Shown: positions 1 to 8,019, numbered from the stretch's first letter. The stretch: DNA of 14,291 nt from Thermomicrobiaceae bacterium (GCA_025966355.1 JAICWZ010000007.1:1-14291); one strand, 5' to 3'. Numbers and translations: made by a program. Notes: generated by a model from the sequence alone, not told the origin.

Positions 1-3
1 CGC

Positions 4-25
4 CGGTCGCCGTCGCAGGCGACCG
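4..25. repeat. GC-rich hairpin, copy 1 of a repeated stem
   Basis: An 8-bp inverted repeat, CGGTCGCC at 4-11 and GGCGACCG at 18-25, encloses a 6-nt loop. The same two arms recur at 171-178 and 187-194. It lies at the window edge, so its left context is unseen. With a RAYT-type transposase nearby it may belong to a dispersed palindromic repeat family, but 8-mers of this composition are common in high-GC DNA. Confidence 0.4.
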
Positions 26-170
26 CCTCGGCGTTTCCGCGCCGCATTGTCGATGGAACAAACCGAGATTCGTCCAGCGACGTAACCGCGGCATCGGAGT
101 TCCCGAACACCTATGGGCGACGCTGGGTGGCCTTCGGGAGAACGACAGTGGCGGGTGAACGGGGAAGACG

Positions 171-194
171 CGGTCGCCGGAACAACGGCGACCG
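171..194. repeat. GC-rich hairpin, copy 2 of a repeated stem
   Basis: A 9-bp perfect stem, CGGTCGCCG at 171-179 and CGGCGACCG at 186-194, encloses a 6-nt loop (GAACAA on the plus strand). It shares both 8-nt arms with the hairpin at 4-25. It is 53 bp past the stop codon of the RAYT gene on the minus strand and directly next to the GTAG hairpin at 197-221. It could be part of a REP/BIME-like element or act as a transcription terminator, although no T-run follows. Confidence 0.45.
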
Positions 195-196
195 GC

Positions 197-221
197 GGGA
201 GCACACCGGTTGCTCCCCTAC
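197..221 (-). repeat. REP-like element: GTAG followed by hairpin
   Basis: Read on the minus strand, GTAG (221-218) is followed at once by a 7-bp stem GGGAGCA (217-211), a 7-nt loop, and TGCTCCC (203-197). A GTAG-type tetranucleotide at the 5' foot of a short GC-rich hairpin is the classic layout of REP sequences recognised by RAYT transposases. The element is 26 bp beyond the stop of the RAYT gene, on the same strand. I see only this one GTAG-headed copy in the window. Family assignment is inferred from architecture. Confidence 0.5.
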
Positions 222-247
222 GACACGATAGCTGGGTGGGGTGCTTC

Positions 248-724
248 TCAGATGAGATCAGCCAGATCATAGACGAAGGATCCGCTGAACGGATACTCCT
301 GCCACTCATCAACCAATCCCGAGCGCACCGGATTCGCCACTGTGTATCGAACCCGTTCGAGTTCGTTGTCCGACTCTCGCAGCAGCCGATCATGAAAACT
401 CCGTTGCCAGAGTTGTCCCACATGGCCATAGTTCCACGCAGCACGAGTCGACTTGCCCTTGAAATCTTGGACAAACCGGGGCACTCCAATCAGGCCGTCC
501 ACACGAACCAGCAAATGCAGATGATCAGGCATCAGGCAAAACGCAAGTACCGCAATCGCGTCTCGCATTGATTGTTCGCGGAGAAGATCGATCGTGGGGC
601 GAGCTAACTCCGGCGCCTCAAAGATACGACGGCGACCATCGACCACGACGGTAAGCAATGCCCGCGTGCCAGGCTGTCCATAAATGTCGGCCGGCAACCG
701 AATCCTCTTACGCTGTGGCTGCAT
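248..724 (-). CDS. REP-associated/IS200-like tyrosine transposase (RAYT, Y1_Tnp family)
   Basis: Protein of 158 aa in the Y1 single-strand transposase superfamily, which nicks and rejoins hairpin-bearing single-stranded DNA. The HUH-type metal-binding motif is HLHLL at residues 68-72 within a CLMPDHLHLL context. A LWQRSFHDRLL block (about 105-115) and an RYTVANPVRSGLV block (about 126-138) are typical of RAYT-like proteins. I chose the ATG at 724 because it is preceded by GGGAG, and the open frame further upstream would overlap the acylase gene and looks unrelated to the family. The catalytic tyrosine is not obvious: sites where relatives often carry Tyr (STRxYW, SFYDH) read Ala and His here; Tyr99 in WNYG and Tyr127 are the nearest candidates. 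GC is about 55% in rows I counted, lower than most neighbours. REP-like hairpins lie just past its 3' end. Confidence 0.82.
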   Translation of the reverse strand: MQPQRKRIRLPADIYGQPGTRALLTVVVDGRRRIFEAPELARPTIDLLREQSMRDAIAVLAFCLMPDHLHLLVRVDGLIGVPRFVQDFKGKSTRAAWNYGHVGQLWQRSFHDRLLRESDNELERVRYTVANPVRSGLVDEWQEYPFSGSFVYDLADLI

Positions 725-780
725 TGCTCCCAGAACCCACCTCCCAATCGCTCCCGCGCGGACGACCCAGAGGACACGGT

Positions 781-3120
781 CTAATTCGAAGGCGTCAATT
801 TCTGCTTCGTCTCGGCGTGCTGTTCGACGACCGACCAGGCGTAGTACATCGGGTAGAGGCACTGCTCGCTCCAGGCTTCGACCTGATCGGCGAAATGCTT
901 GCTCCCCGGATGACCCGAGGAACCGAGCGGAACCACCCAGCCGCTTCGCTCCCAATCATCGAGATCGAAGGCGTAGCGGTTCACTGACGCCCCCATGATC
1001 TTGAAGTCGCCCGCACCGATACCGCCAAAACCACCCGCCTGCGGTGTGTCGCTATCGCCACCGACGCCGACGGTGGGCGGATTGAGCTGCGACGTAAGTT
1101 CAGGGAAGCTGGCGGACAGCGTGTGAACCGGTCCGGTGCGGTGAATCGCTTTCCACTGCCAGCGGTTCATGTCGGGGCCGAGTCGCTCTTCGATCCAGTC
1201 GAGCGCGGCGTTCAGCGCCTCGCGCAAGACATCCGGCCAGCGCTTGCCCTCCGGCAGCACTGATTCATCTCCGGCATCCAGCAGTTCAACGACGACCGGT
1301 CGCAACCGGGTCGATAACGAGGCCGCCGCCAGCACTGACGGCATCCAGGCAGTCGAGCCGTTCGCCAGCGCGTGCAACGGGCCGTCGTTCAGCACGTTGC
1401 GCAACGTCATCTCGCGCCAGACAGCGTAGATCGCGGCGGCGGCGCTTTCCGGCAGCATCGTGCTATCCCAGGCGCGCAGCAGTTCGACAGCCCGCGCCGA
1501 GCGCTCATCGAGATCGCCCAGCGTGTCGAGCTGCTTCAGGTAGACCTGGCTCGGAATCGACACTTTGTCGGCGTGGAGCGATGGCATATCCTCGATCGTC
1601 GCCTGGGGCATCGCCTTCAGGCGCGTGATGATCCGTTCGGCGCGGTTTCCGGGAGACCAATCGGTCGCGACATAGTACGGATAATCGTCGCCGACGATGC
1701 GGTTGTTGGCGGTGACGATGAAGCCAGTATCCGGGTTGCGCGAACGCGGCAACTCTTCAAAGGGAATCCAGCCGTCCCACTCGTGCTCGCCGGTCCAACC
1801 CGGCACCGGCAGGAAACCGTTGACCCGCGAGCGGATCGGCACCTTGCCGCGCATCAGATAGCCGATATTGCCGTCGACATCGGCGATCACCAGGTTGTTG
1901 CACGGATCGACCCAATGGCGCATCGACTCGTCAAATTCGGCGACCGAGCGCGCCTTGAGCATCGGCAGCAGGCTGCGGAAGCCGGTGTTCGGCCGTTCGG
2001 TCGCCGAATAGCGACCCGCCAGCGCGTAGCCGCTCGCCGGATCACCGACGATGATCGGGCCGTGCCGCGTGATCGTCAACGGGATGACGACATCTTTGCC
2101 GCCACGGACCTTGATCGTTTCCTCACGGTGTTCCGCTTCGAGCCAGTCGCCCTGGAACTGATAACGCGTCGGGTCACCCGGTTTGAAGCGCTCGACGTAC
2201 AGGTCCTGATAATCAGCTCCGGCGTGCGTGATGCCCCAGGCGACCCGCTGGTTGTGCGCGAAATGGGGAAAGCCTGGCACACCGCAGAACGAGAACCCGA
2301 CGACATCGAACTCCGGGCACGAGAGATGGTTCTGGTAGTAGACATTGGGTACGTCGATGGCGCGATGTGGATCACCAGCCAGGAGCGGTTTACCGGTCGC
2401 CGTGCGGCTGCCGTGGATCGTCCAGTTATTGCTCCCATCGAGCCATTCGCGAATGCCGGCCACACCCTCGGCGTGGAGCTTCAGATCGTCGGTGCCGTCG
2501 GTAAGCTGCTGGTAATCGACGCCGGGCGGCACGACCAGCGGATCAGGCGCGCTGCCCTTCAGGCGCAGCTTCTGCAGCATCTCTTCGCCGATCGTCTTCA
2601 GCTGCCGCACGCCCCAGAGCTTGCGATGCCAGACACCCATCAGCACATGACGCACTTTGTAGGCGGCGCATGGGTCCCACGGCTGCCAGGGCTCGGGCCG
2701 GGCATTGACGAGTTGGTATTCAGCGGGCAGGACCGGTGTCGTTTGGATGAAGGCGTTGATGCCGTCGGTGTAGGCATCGAGCATGGCGCGCGTCTCGTCG
2801 TCGAATGCGTCGTAGTCGTCCTTGGCTGATGCCCCCAGACCGAGACGGCGCATCAGAATGTCTTGCTCCACCCCTCCCTCGCCGGCAAATTCGGCCCAGC
2901 GACCGTAGGCGCGCTTGCGGTCGAAATCCATCTGCCAGAGGCGATCCTGCGCGTGGACGAAGCCCTGCGCGAAAAACGCATCGTGCAGCGATCCTGCGCG
3001 AATGTGGGGAATCCCCCGCTCATCACGAAAAACGTCGACCTCGCCGTTCAGACCGCTCAATGACATCGAGCCGCTCGTATCCGGCACCGCGCCCCGCAGC
3101 TCACCCTCGCTGATCGACAT
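781..3120 (-). CDS. Penicillin acylase (penicillin amidase) family protein, Ntn hydrolase
   Basis: Ntn-hydrolase precursor of 779 aa that should cleave itself into alpha and beta chains and hydrolyse amide bonds, for example of beta-lactams, acyl-homoserine lactones or N-acyl amines; the substrate cannot be read from sequence. The N-terminal domain has the family opening VFRDERGIPHIRA and an FVHAQDRLWQMDF block. The nucleophile is Ser230 in GSNNWTIHG, followed by GKPLLAGDPH, the beta-chain start. Further blocks are VGGDSDTPQAGG and GSSGHPGSKHFADQ near the C-terminus. Length is normal for the family. An upstream in-frame ATG at 3177 lacks a ribosome site, whereas the ATG at 3120 has GGAAGGA about 9 nt upstream, so I prefer 3120. 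With that start there is no signal peptide, so a cytosolic enzyme is likely. It is divergent from csaA and followed by the RAYT gene on the same strand. Confidence 0.9.
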   Translation of the reverse strand: MSISEGELRGAVPDTSGSMSLSGLNGEVDVFRDERGIPHIRAGSLHDAFFAQGFVHAQDRLWQMDFDRKRAYGRWAEFAGEGGVEQDILMRRLGLGASAKDDYDAFDDETRAMLDAYTDGINAFIQTTPVLPAEYQLVNARPEPWQPWDPCAAYKVRHVLMGVWHRKLWGVRQLKTIGEEMLQKLRLKGSAPDPLVVPPGVDYQQLTDGTDDLKLHAEGVAGIREWLDGSNNWTIHGSRTATGKPLLAGDPHRAIDVPNVYYQNHLSCPEFDVVGFSFCGVPGFPHFAHNQRVAWGITHAGADYQDLYVERFKPGDPTRYQFQGDWLEAEHREETIKVRGGKDVVIPLTITRHGPIIVGDPASGYALAGRYSATERPNTGFRSLLPMLKARSVAEFDESMRHWVDPCNNLVIADVDGNIGYLMRGKVPIRSRVNGFLPVPGWTGEHEWDGWIPFEELPRSRNPDTGFIVTANNRIVGDDYPYYVATDWSPGNRAERIITRLKAMPQATIEDMPSLHADKVSIPSQVYLKQLDTLGDLDERSARAVELLRAWDSTMLPESAAAAIYAVWREMTLRNVLNDGPLHALANGSTAWMPSVLAAASLSTRLRPVVVELLDAGDESVLPEGKRWPDVLREALNAALDWIEERLGPDMNRWQWKAIHRTGPVHTLSASFPELTSQLNPPTVGVGGDSDTPQAGGFGGIGAGDFKIMGASVNRYAFDLDDWERSGWVVPLGSSGHPGSKHFADQVEAWSEQCLYPMYYAWSVVEQHAETKQKLTPSN

Positions 3121-3295
3121 GATTCCCATTCCTTCCGGTCCGACCCACGCCGTGTATGCACCAGAAACGCCGTTCATTCATCGTTCAGCGCATCGTAGCA
3201 TAGCTTAAGGTTCGGATCGCCCACGGCGCGGGTTGCTACCGTAGAATCGAATGAAATGGTGAATTGAACGAAGAAACGGGAAAGGGCGAGGGCGG

Positions 3296-3625
3296 ATGGC
3301 GACGATCGAGGATTTCGAGAAGATCGATATGCGCGTGGGGCGGGTGATTGATGTCGAGGCGTTCCCTGAGGCGCGCAAGCCATCGCTCAAGCTCACGATC
3401 GACTTTGGCGAGCTCGGCACCCGCCGTTCATCGGTCGGAATCAAGCATTACTACGAACCAGAGGCGCTGATCGGCCGCCAGGTCGTCTGTGTCGTCAACT
3501 TCCCCCCGCGCCGCATCGCCGGTTTCGCCTCCGAGGTGCTCGTCCTCGGCGCGACGCAGTCCGACGGCCGCATCATTCTGCTCCAACCGGACGAAACGTC
3601 GGAACTCGGCAGCCCGATCGCCTGA
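3296..3625 (+). CDS. csaA: CsaA-like tRNA-binding-domain protein (export-related chaperone)
   Basis: A 109-aa single-domain OB-fold protein of the CsaA family (EMAPII/MetRS-C-like tRNA-binding domain). In Bacillus, CsaA has chaperone and secretion-related activity. Recognisable blocks are [17 protein letters not shown] at the N-terminus, [19 protein letters not shown] (about 23-41) and [20 protein letters not shown] (about 66-85), the most conserved CsaA signature. Full length matches the family (about 110 aa). The ATG at 3296 follows a purine-rich GGGAAAGGGCGAGGG stretch. TAGAAT at 3242-3247 is a possible -10 box but has no convincing -35. It is monocistronic: divergent from the acylase gene and convergent with uppP, 31 bp away. 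Confidence 0.93.
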   Translation: MATIEDFEKIDMRVGRVIDVEAFPEARKPSLKLTIDFGELGTRRSSVGIKHYYEPEALIGRQVVCVVNFPPRRIAGFASEVLVLGATQSDGRIILLQPDETSELGSPIA

Positions 3626-3630
3626 ACCGA

Positions 3631-3651
3631 GGGCGACGCATGCGATCGCCC
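3631..3651. terminator. Possible bidirectional terminator between csaA and uppP
   Basis: The 31-bp gap between the convergent csaA and uppP stop codons contains GGGCGA (3631-3636) and TCGCCC (3646-3651), a 6-bp GC-rich stem with a 9-nt loop. No T-run follows on either strand, so intrinsic termination would be weak. An alternative pairing uses TCGCC at 3618-3622 with GGCGA at 3632-3636. Confidence 0.35.
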
Positions 3652-3656
3652 ACTCC

Positions 3657-4499
3657 CTACGCCCGAAAACCGGCCAGCACCAGACCAAGGATCGCGACAC
3701 CGATGACGATTCGGTAGGCGATGAAGACGAACGTCGAATTCTTGCGCAGGAACGAAAGCAGGAAGGCGATCGCCAGGTAGCCGACAATGGCGGAGGTCAC
3801 GGCGCCGACGAGAAAGGTCGTGAGCTCGCTGCCGCTCAAACCGGCGTCGATCACCTTCTTCGTTTCGAGCACGCCCGCCCCGAGAATCGCCGGAACGCCG
3901 AGCAGGAACGAAAAGCGCGCCGCATCGTCTCGTTTCAGACCGGCAAACAGACCGGCCGTGATCGTGCTGCCCGAGCGCGAGACGCCCGGCAGCAGCGCCA
4001 GCGCCTGCGCGCAGCCGATGAAGAGCCCGCTCTTCCAGCCTAAGTCTTCCATCGGACGAACATGGCGTGCCGTGCGCTCGGCGATCCAGAGGATGATCGC
4101 AAGACCGATCAAGAGCACCGCGATCAATGCGATCGCGGTGTTGCCGCCGCTGTCGCTGTGGAAGTAGTTATCGATTCGGTCGTTGAAGAGTACACCGACA
4201 ATCGCCGCCGGGATCGAGCCGAAGACGATGATCCAGGCGAGGCGCGACTTCGGATCGGCGAACGGCCGGCGCTGCCGGATGCCAACCGGCACGGCCAGCA
4301 GCATGTCGAGCAGATCGCGCCAGAAATAGATGAAAACGGCGACCAGCGTTCCCATGTGCAGCGCGACATCGAACTGCAAGCCCGACTCGCCCCAGCCGAA
4401 GAGCCAGGGAACCAGAATGAGGTGGGCGGAACTGCTGATCGGAAGGAATTCGGTAAGCCCCTGGACGATCCCGAGGATAATCGCGTGCCAGACCGACAC
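3657..4499 (-). CDS. uppP: Undecaprenyl-diphosphatase UppP (BacA)
   Basis: Integral membrane phosphatase of 280 aa that converts undecaprenyl diphosphate to undecaprenyl phosphate, recycling the lipid carrier used for peptidoglycan and envelope polysaccharides; it can confer bacitracin tolerance. Both family signatures are present: EFLPISSSAHL at residues 17-27 and PGVSRSGSTITAGLFAGL at about 171-188, with the essential Arg175. About eight hydrophobic segments are visible and the length is standard. The start is GTG at 4499, immediately after the TAA of the upstream membrane-protein gene (TAAGTG, no gap), with the ribosome site GGCGGGAG lying inside that gene. This arrangement predicts translational coupling. 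It converges on csaA. Confidence 0.96.
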   Translation of the reverse strand: MSVWHAIILGIVQGLTEFLPISSSAHLILVPWLFGWGESGLQFDVALHMGTLVAVFIYFWRDLLDMLLAVPVGIRQRRPFADPKSRLAWIIVFGSIPAAIVGVLFNDRIDNYFHSDSGGNTAIALIAVLLIGLAIILWIAERTARHVRPMEDLGWKSGLFIGCAQALALLPGVSRSGSTITAGLFAGLKRDDAARFSFLLGVPAILGAGVLETKKVIDAGLSGSELTTFLVGAVTSAIVGYLAIAFLLSFLRKNSTFVFIAYRIVIGVAILGLVLAGFRA

Positions 4500-5504
4500 T
4501 TAGTCTCCCGCCTCTTCGGTTGCCAGGCGGCCCCGCATATCGCGCCAGGAGAGGCTCTCGCGCCCCCAGAAATAGAGCCCGATCAACGTGACCGGGAAAT
4601 AGAGCGCGGCATGGACCGCGATGGCGTAGGAGAGCGCGATGTCGTGCTGCAGGCCGATCGCACCGGATAGCGCCAGCACCACGCCCGCTTCGAAGGCGCC
4701 GACGTAACCGGGAGCGGAGGGAACCAACGTCGCGAGATTGGCGACCGCCGTCACCAGCAGAATCGCCGACGGGCTCAGGCCGAGTCCAAAGCCGACGCTG
4801 ATAACCGCGTAGACCGACGCCTCCAGCATCCAGGCCGCGACGGATGTCAGGCAGACAAGTACCAGATCTTCACGACTGCGCAGCACGCCAAGGCCGTCGA
4901 TGAAGGCGTGCGTCGCGTTCTCCAGCGGCGCGCTCACCCGTTGCGGCAGGCGGCGCACGGCGAATGCGATCGTCCAGGCGCGCGCCCGGCTGCTGCCGAG
5001 TACGGCGAGGGCGGTCAGAATTGTGCCGAAGAGTACCGCGCCGACGATCGTGATCTCGCGCAGCTGCGAGGTAAGGCCGATCGAAAGCGAGGCGACCAGG
5101 ACAAAGCCGAGCATCGTCAGGCCGTCGAAAATGCGTTCGACGGCGATCGTCGCCAGCGCCGAGGCGTTGCGCACGCGCGAGCGTGTTGACAACACGTATG
5201 AACGCACGAGTTCTCCGGCTCGCAGCGGCAGAACGTTGTTCGCGGTGTAGCCGATCACGACGACGCGAAAGAGATCGCGAGCGCGGAAGCGTTCGATCTT
5301 GCGCAGCAAGAAAGCCCAGCGGAGCGAACGAATCCAGATACCGCAGAAATAGATGGCGACGGCCGGCAGAATATACCAGTAATTGGCCTGCTTCAAGGCG
5401 GCCCAGATGGCGTGCAGATCCTGACCTCGAAACGCGAGGTAAAGGAAGAGGAGACTTCCCGCCAGCCCGATCCAAACTCGCATTTTGCGCACGTCATACC
5501 TCAT
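4500..5504 (-). CDS. Flippase-like/UPF0104 integral membrane protein (LPG synthase TM-domain family)
   Basis: Polytopic membrane protein of the lysylphosphatidylglycerol_TM/UPF0104 (YbhN-like) family, about 334 aa from the ATG at 5504. Typical features are an N-terminal SLLFLYLAFRGQDL helix, the WIRSLRWAFLLR loop, VIGYTANNVLPLRAGELVR (the family's strongest motif), VERIFDGLTML, and VPSAPGYVGAFEAG near the C-terminus. Members lacking the catalytic MprF domain are often linked to lipid or lipid-linked glycan flipping; the substrate is unknown. The start is uncertain. A TTG at 5540 directly follows GGAGGG with only 2 nt spacing, an ATG at 5483 would begin MRVWIGLAG, and the ATG at 5504 is the compromise used here. 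The gene abuts uppP downstream, supporting one transcript and an envelope-glycan role. Confidence 0.85.
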   Translation of the reverse strand: MRYDVRKMRVWIGLAGSLLFLYLAFRGQDLHAIWAALKQANYWYILPAVAIYFCGIWIRSLRWAFLLRKIERFRARDLFRVVVIGYTANNVLPLRAGELVRSYVLSTRSRVRNASALATIAVERIFDGLTMLGFVLVASLSIGLTSQLREITIVGAVLFGTILTALAVLGSSRARAWTIAFAVRRLPQRVSAPLENATHAFIDGLGVLRSREDLVLVCLTSVAAWMLEASVYAVISVGFGLGLSPSAILLVTAVANLATLVPSAPGYVGAFEAGVVLALSGAIGLQHDIALSYAIAVHAALYFPVTLIGLYFWGRESLSWRDMRGRLATEEAGD

Positions 5505-5561
5505 CGACAACGCGATCCGCTCACACAAGCGGCCGCACAATTCCCTCCGGCCAGCCTGCTG

Positions 5562-5567
5562 AGTATA
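5562..5567 (-). promoter_or_regulatory. Candidate -10 box (TATACT) for the flippase-like gene/uppP transcript
   Basis: TATACT on the minus strand matches the bacterial -10 consensus at 5 of 6 positions and lies 22 bp upstream of the GGAGGG/TTG at 5540. The matching -35 position (5585-5590) reads AGGTCA, a poor match. A 5-bp inverted repeat TGACC/GGTCA (5585-5589 and 5594-5598) covers that position and could be an operator. Position and composition only. Confidence 0.25.
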
Positions 5568-5679
5568 GCGTCCGGCGCGGGATATGACCTGCCGGTCAGA
5601 ACGCCGTATACGCCCTTTGGCGCATGAGAAAAGTACCGTATCCGCTCGGTCCGTGCGGCTTGGCCCAGGTTCAGCCCGT

Positions 5680-7716
5680 TCATGAGCACGATGCCCGCCG
5701 GTAGAGCGTCAGCCATCCGGCCGAGTCGACCTTCGCCGCTCCTTCGAATTGCCCGGATAACGCCTGAGCGTCGCTTCCGGTTACCGCGTAACAGATCGTC
5801 TTCGGTGCCGCAGGCAGGTTCCAGTAGTCGATCGAACCGCGACCATAAACCGTATGCCCCTCACGCTGCAGGATCGCCGCGAGCATGCCGTAGGTCGCTT
5901 TGTCGCCGTCGATCTCGGGCAGATCGACCGCGGCATCGCCGGGCACGGCCTGCACCAGATCCCAGAGCCAGGGATCGGGCGCAAGCCGGAAGACGTAATC
6001 CGGCCCACCGACAACCTGCGTCAGATCGGGGAAGGTGCGTGCCGCGACCAGGAATCGATCGGTCGCCGGGTCAGCCTGCGGATCGGCATGGTAGACGACG
6101 TTGCGCACGCCGATCCCCTGCAACAAGCGGAGCGTACGCTCTGACGGGAAGGCCCTCATCTCGTCGCGAAAGATGTAGTAGACCGGTGGCGCGATGCCGC
6201 TGTAGCCGTTGACGACCTGATTCCAGTGGAAGGTCGACCAGAAGTTCGGCCAGGACGACGAGATGATTCCCTCACCCATCGGGAACTCGATCATCGGCGC
6301 CGGGTGCGCCTTGAGCCAGGCGTAGTCCGGTCGCTGCGCCTCGGCCAGCGTCACCGGCAGGCGACCGGGAAGCGGGATGCGCGTCGTGTATTCCTCGGCC
6401 ATACCAAAGACGAGCAGCAGCGAAATACCTGAAGCGGCCACCAAGCGAAGCGTGGCGCGCAGCGGCACACGGTGCAACTGACGGAGAAGTAGATCGAGCC
6501 CGAGTCCGGCCAGACCGGCCAGCCCAACCAACGCCAGCAGCCCGAGGCGCGCCGGCACCCGAATCGCTTTGAAGCCGGGAACATAGTCGTAGAAGACGCG
6601 ATAGGGGAGTGGGAAATCGTGTCCGCGGAAATGGCCGGTAATACCGAAACTGAGCAAAATCGAGATGAGCGCCACCGCGAAGAGCATCCAGCGCTCCCAA
6701 CCGAGGCGTCGGTTGAAGAGCCCAACGATCGCGAGGACGATCAGGATGCCGCCGGGGAAGAGATCGCGTTCGAGGTCGCGCGAATAGCGCTTGCCGAGAT
6801 GATCGCCGAGCAGGCGGTTGCGCGGTGAGACCGCCAGGTAGTCGGACGGCACTGCCCGCCACTTGTTCATCTCCTCGACGGTGCGTTCGATGCCGAGGTC
6901 GTCATGGATCGTCTGATACGGCAACAGGATCGGCAGCAGGAGCGCCGCGCCAATAAGGCAGGCCGCGCCGGCCTGTGTCACCGCGATGAGCGCCGTCCGC
7001 TGGCGATGTGCGATGAGGAACGCCACGAAGACGATCCCGAGCAAGATCGCCAGGAAATAGAAGTAGTAGATGCCGAAGAGCCCCTGCACCACGACCAGCA
7101 GACCGAGCACCACGGACCACTTGATCGAACGCTGCATGAGCGCACGCCGCGCCGCCAGCACCGCGAGCGGCAACCACTCGGCCGAGGTCAGGTGGAGATG
7201 CTCGAAGTGCGCCATGCGGGCGGGCGCGAAGGCGTAGGCAAACCCGGCCACGATCCCGGCAAGCCGGTTGCCGGTCAGATCGACGACGAGCAGATAGGTT
7301 GCGAAGCCGCTCAGCGCATACGAAAGCAGCAGCGACAGATTGTCGGCCAGGATGACGTTGCCGGTCTTCAGTAACACCGGTGCGATGACGATAGCTTGCC
7401 CAAAGAGGTAGTCGGAATAGGCGAGCGTATCGCGATAGGGATAGAAGATATTGGCATTGAAGATATTGAGCGGATGGGTCGTCCAGGCATGAATATCCCA
7501 ACCGAGCGTCCATGCCTGAAAGACCGGATCGCCCCAACTGGCGAGCTGATGGCTCAGATCGGTCGCCAGCGGCCAGGTCATCAACGCCGCCCAAATCCCA
7601 AAGATCACCAGCACCGCGACATGGATCAGCCAGGGATGCGGCGTGTACTTCGCCAGCAGCGACTCAACCGGCGGCTCAGATTCATTCTGAATCGGTTCGT
7701 CTGTCGTCACGATCAC
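5680..7716 (-). CDS. Polytopic membrane protein, GT-C glycosyltransferase-like
   Basis: A 678-aa membrane protein with a short polar N-terminus, a first helix at about 30-50, a large extracytoplasmic loop with an acidic WGDPVFQAWTLGWDIHAW segment (about 61-78), then about ten more hydrophobic segments to about residue 440 and a soluble C-terminal domain of about 240 aa. This layout, with conserved acidic and aromatic residues in the first outer loop, resembles GT-C fold glycosyltransferases and YfhO-like proteins that use polyprenyl-phosphate sugars. I cannot assign a subfamily or substrate. The start is GTG at 7716; an in-frame TGA three codons upstream fixes the N-terminal limit, and no clear Shine-Dalgarno is seen. 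Its location upstream of the flippase-like gene and uppP supports an undecaprenyl-linked glycan pathway. Confidence 0.7.
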   Translation of the reverse strand: MIVTTDEPIQNESEPPVESLLAKYTPHPWLIHVAVLVIFGIWAALMTWPLATDLSHQLASWGDPVFQAWTLGWDIHAWTTHPLNIFNANIFYPYRDTLAYSDYLFGQAIVIAPVLLKTGNVILADNLSLLLSYALSGFATYLLVVDLTGNRLAGIVAGFAYAFAPARMAHFEHLHLTSAEWLPLAVLAARRALMQRSIKWSVVLGLLVVVQGLFGIYYFYFLAILLGIVFVAFLIAHRQRTALIAVTQAGAACLIGAALLLPILLPYQTIHDDLGIERTVEEMNKWRAVPSDYLAVSPRNRLLGDHLGKRYSRDLERDLFPGGILIVLAIVGLFNRRLGWERWMLFAVALISILLSFGITGHFRGHDFPLPYRVFYDYVPGFKAIRVPARLGLLALVGLAGLAGLGLDLLLRQLHRVPLRATLRLVAASGISLLLVFGMAEEYTTRIPLPGRLPVTLAEAQRPDYAWLKAHPAPMIEFPMGEGIISSSWPNFWSTFHWNQVVNGYSGIAPPVYYIFRDEMRAFPSERTLRLLQGIGVRNVVYHADPQADPATDRFLVAARTFPDLTQVVGGPDYVFRLAPDPWLWDLVQAVPGDAAVDLPEIDGDKATYGMLAAILQREGHTVYGRGSIDYWNLPAAPKTICYAVTGSDAQALSGQFEGAAKVDSAGWLTLYRRASCS

Positions 7717-8019
7717 GATGGATCAGTGAATCACGCCAGACGACGCGCGGCAAGATTGAAGATCAGAGAGAACGGCGAATCCACCCTCCGGATCCACTAT
7801 TCCGGCCTCGAACATCGCTCCCGCCTGTGCGATTCAAACGAATCTCAGCCGCTCGGAGCCATATGCGACATGTTTTCTTTTTGGTAATTCACGCGGATAA
7901 GGCAGTCGATCTGCGCCGATTTCCGGTCGCTGCGCGTAATAAGCACGCCGCGCAGCGGACAGTTTCGGGCCGCATCGGGGAGGCATTATGCCCGCTAAAC
8001 GCGATGACAATCTGCCCGG

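Noticed and set aside
113..571. Plus-strand frame of 152 codons at the left edge
   Set aside because: Mostly antisense to the RAYT gene and without recognisable content.
725..955. N-terminal extension of the RAYT frame
   Set aside because: It overlaps the acylase coding sequence, has no ribosome site and adds residues unlike the family.
1372..2829. Long plus-strand open frame (485 codons)
   Set aside because: It lies wholly antisense to the penicillin-acylase gene, which has clear family motifs. The frame is a by-product of high GC.
3242..3247. TAGAAT -10-like box before csaA
   Set aside because: It matches 5 of 6, but the -35 position reads GCCCAC, so it is too weak to list as a promoter.
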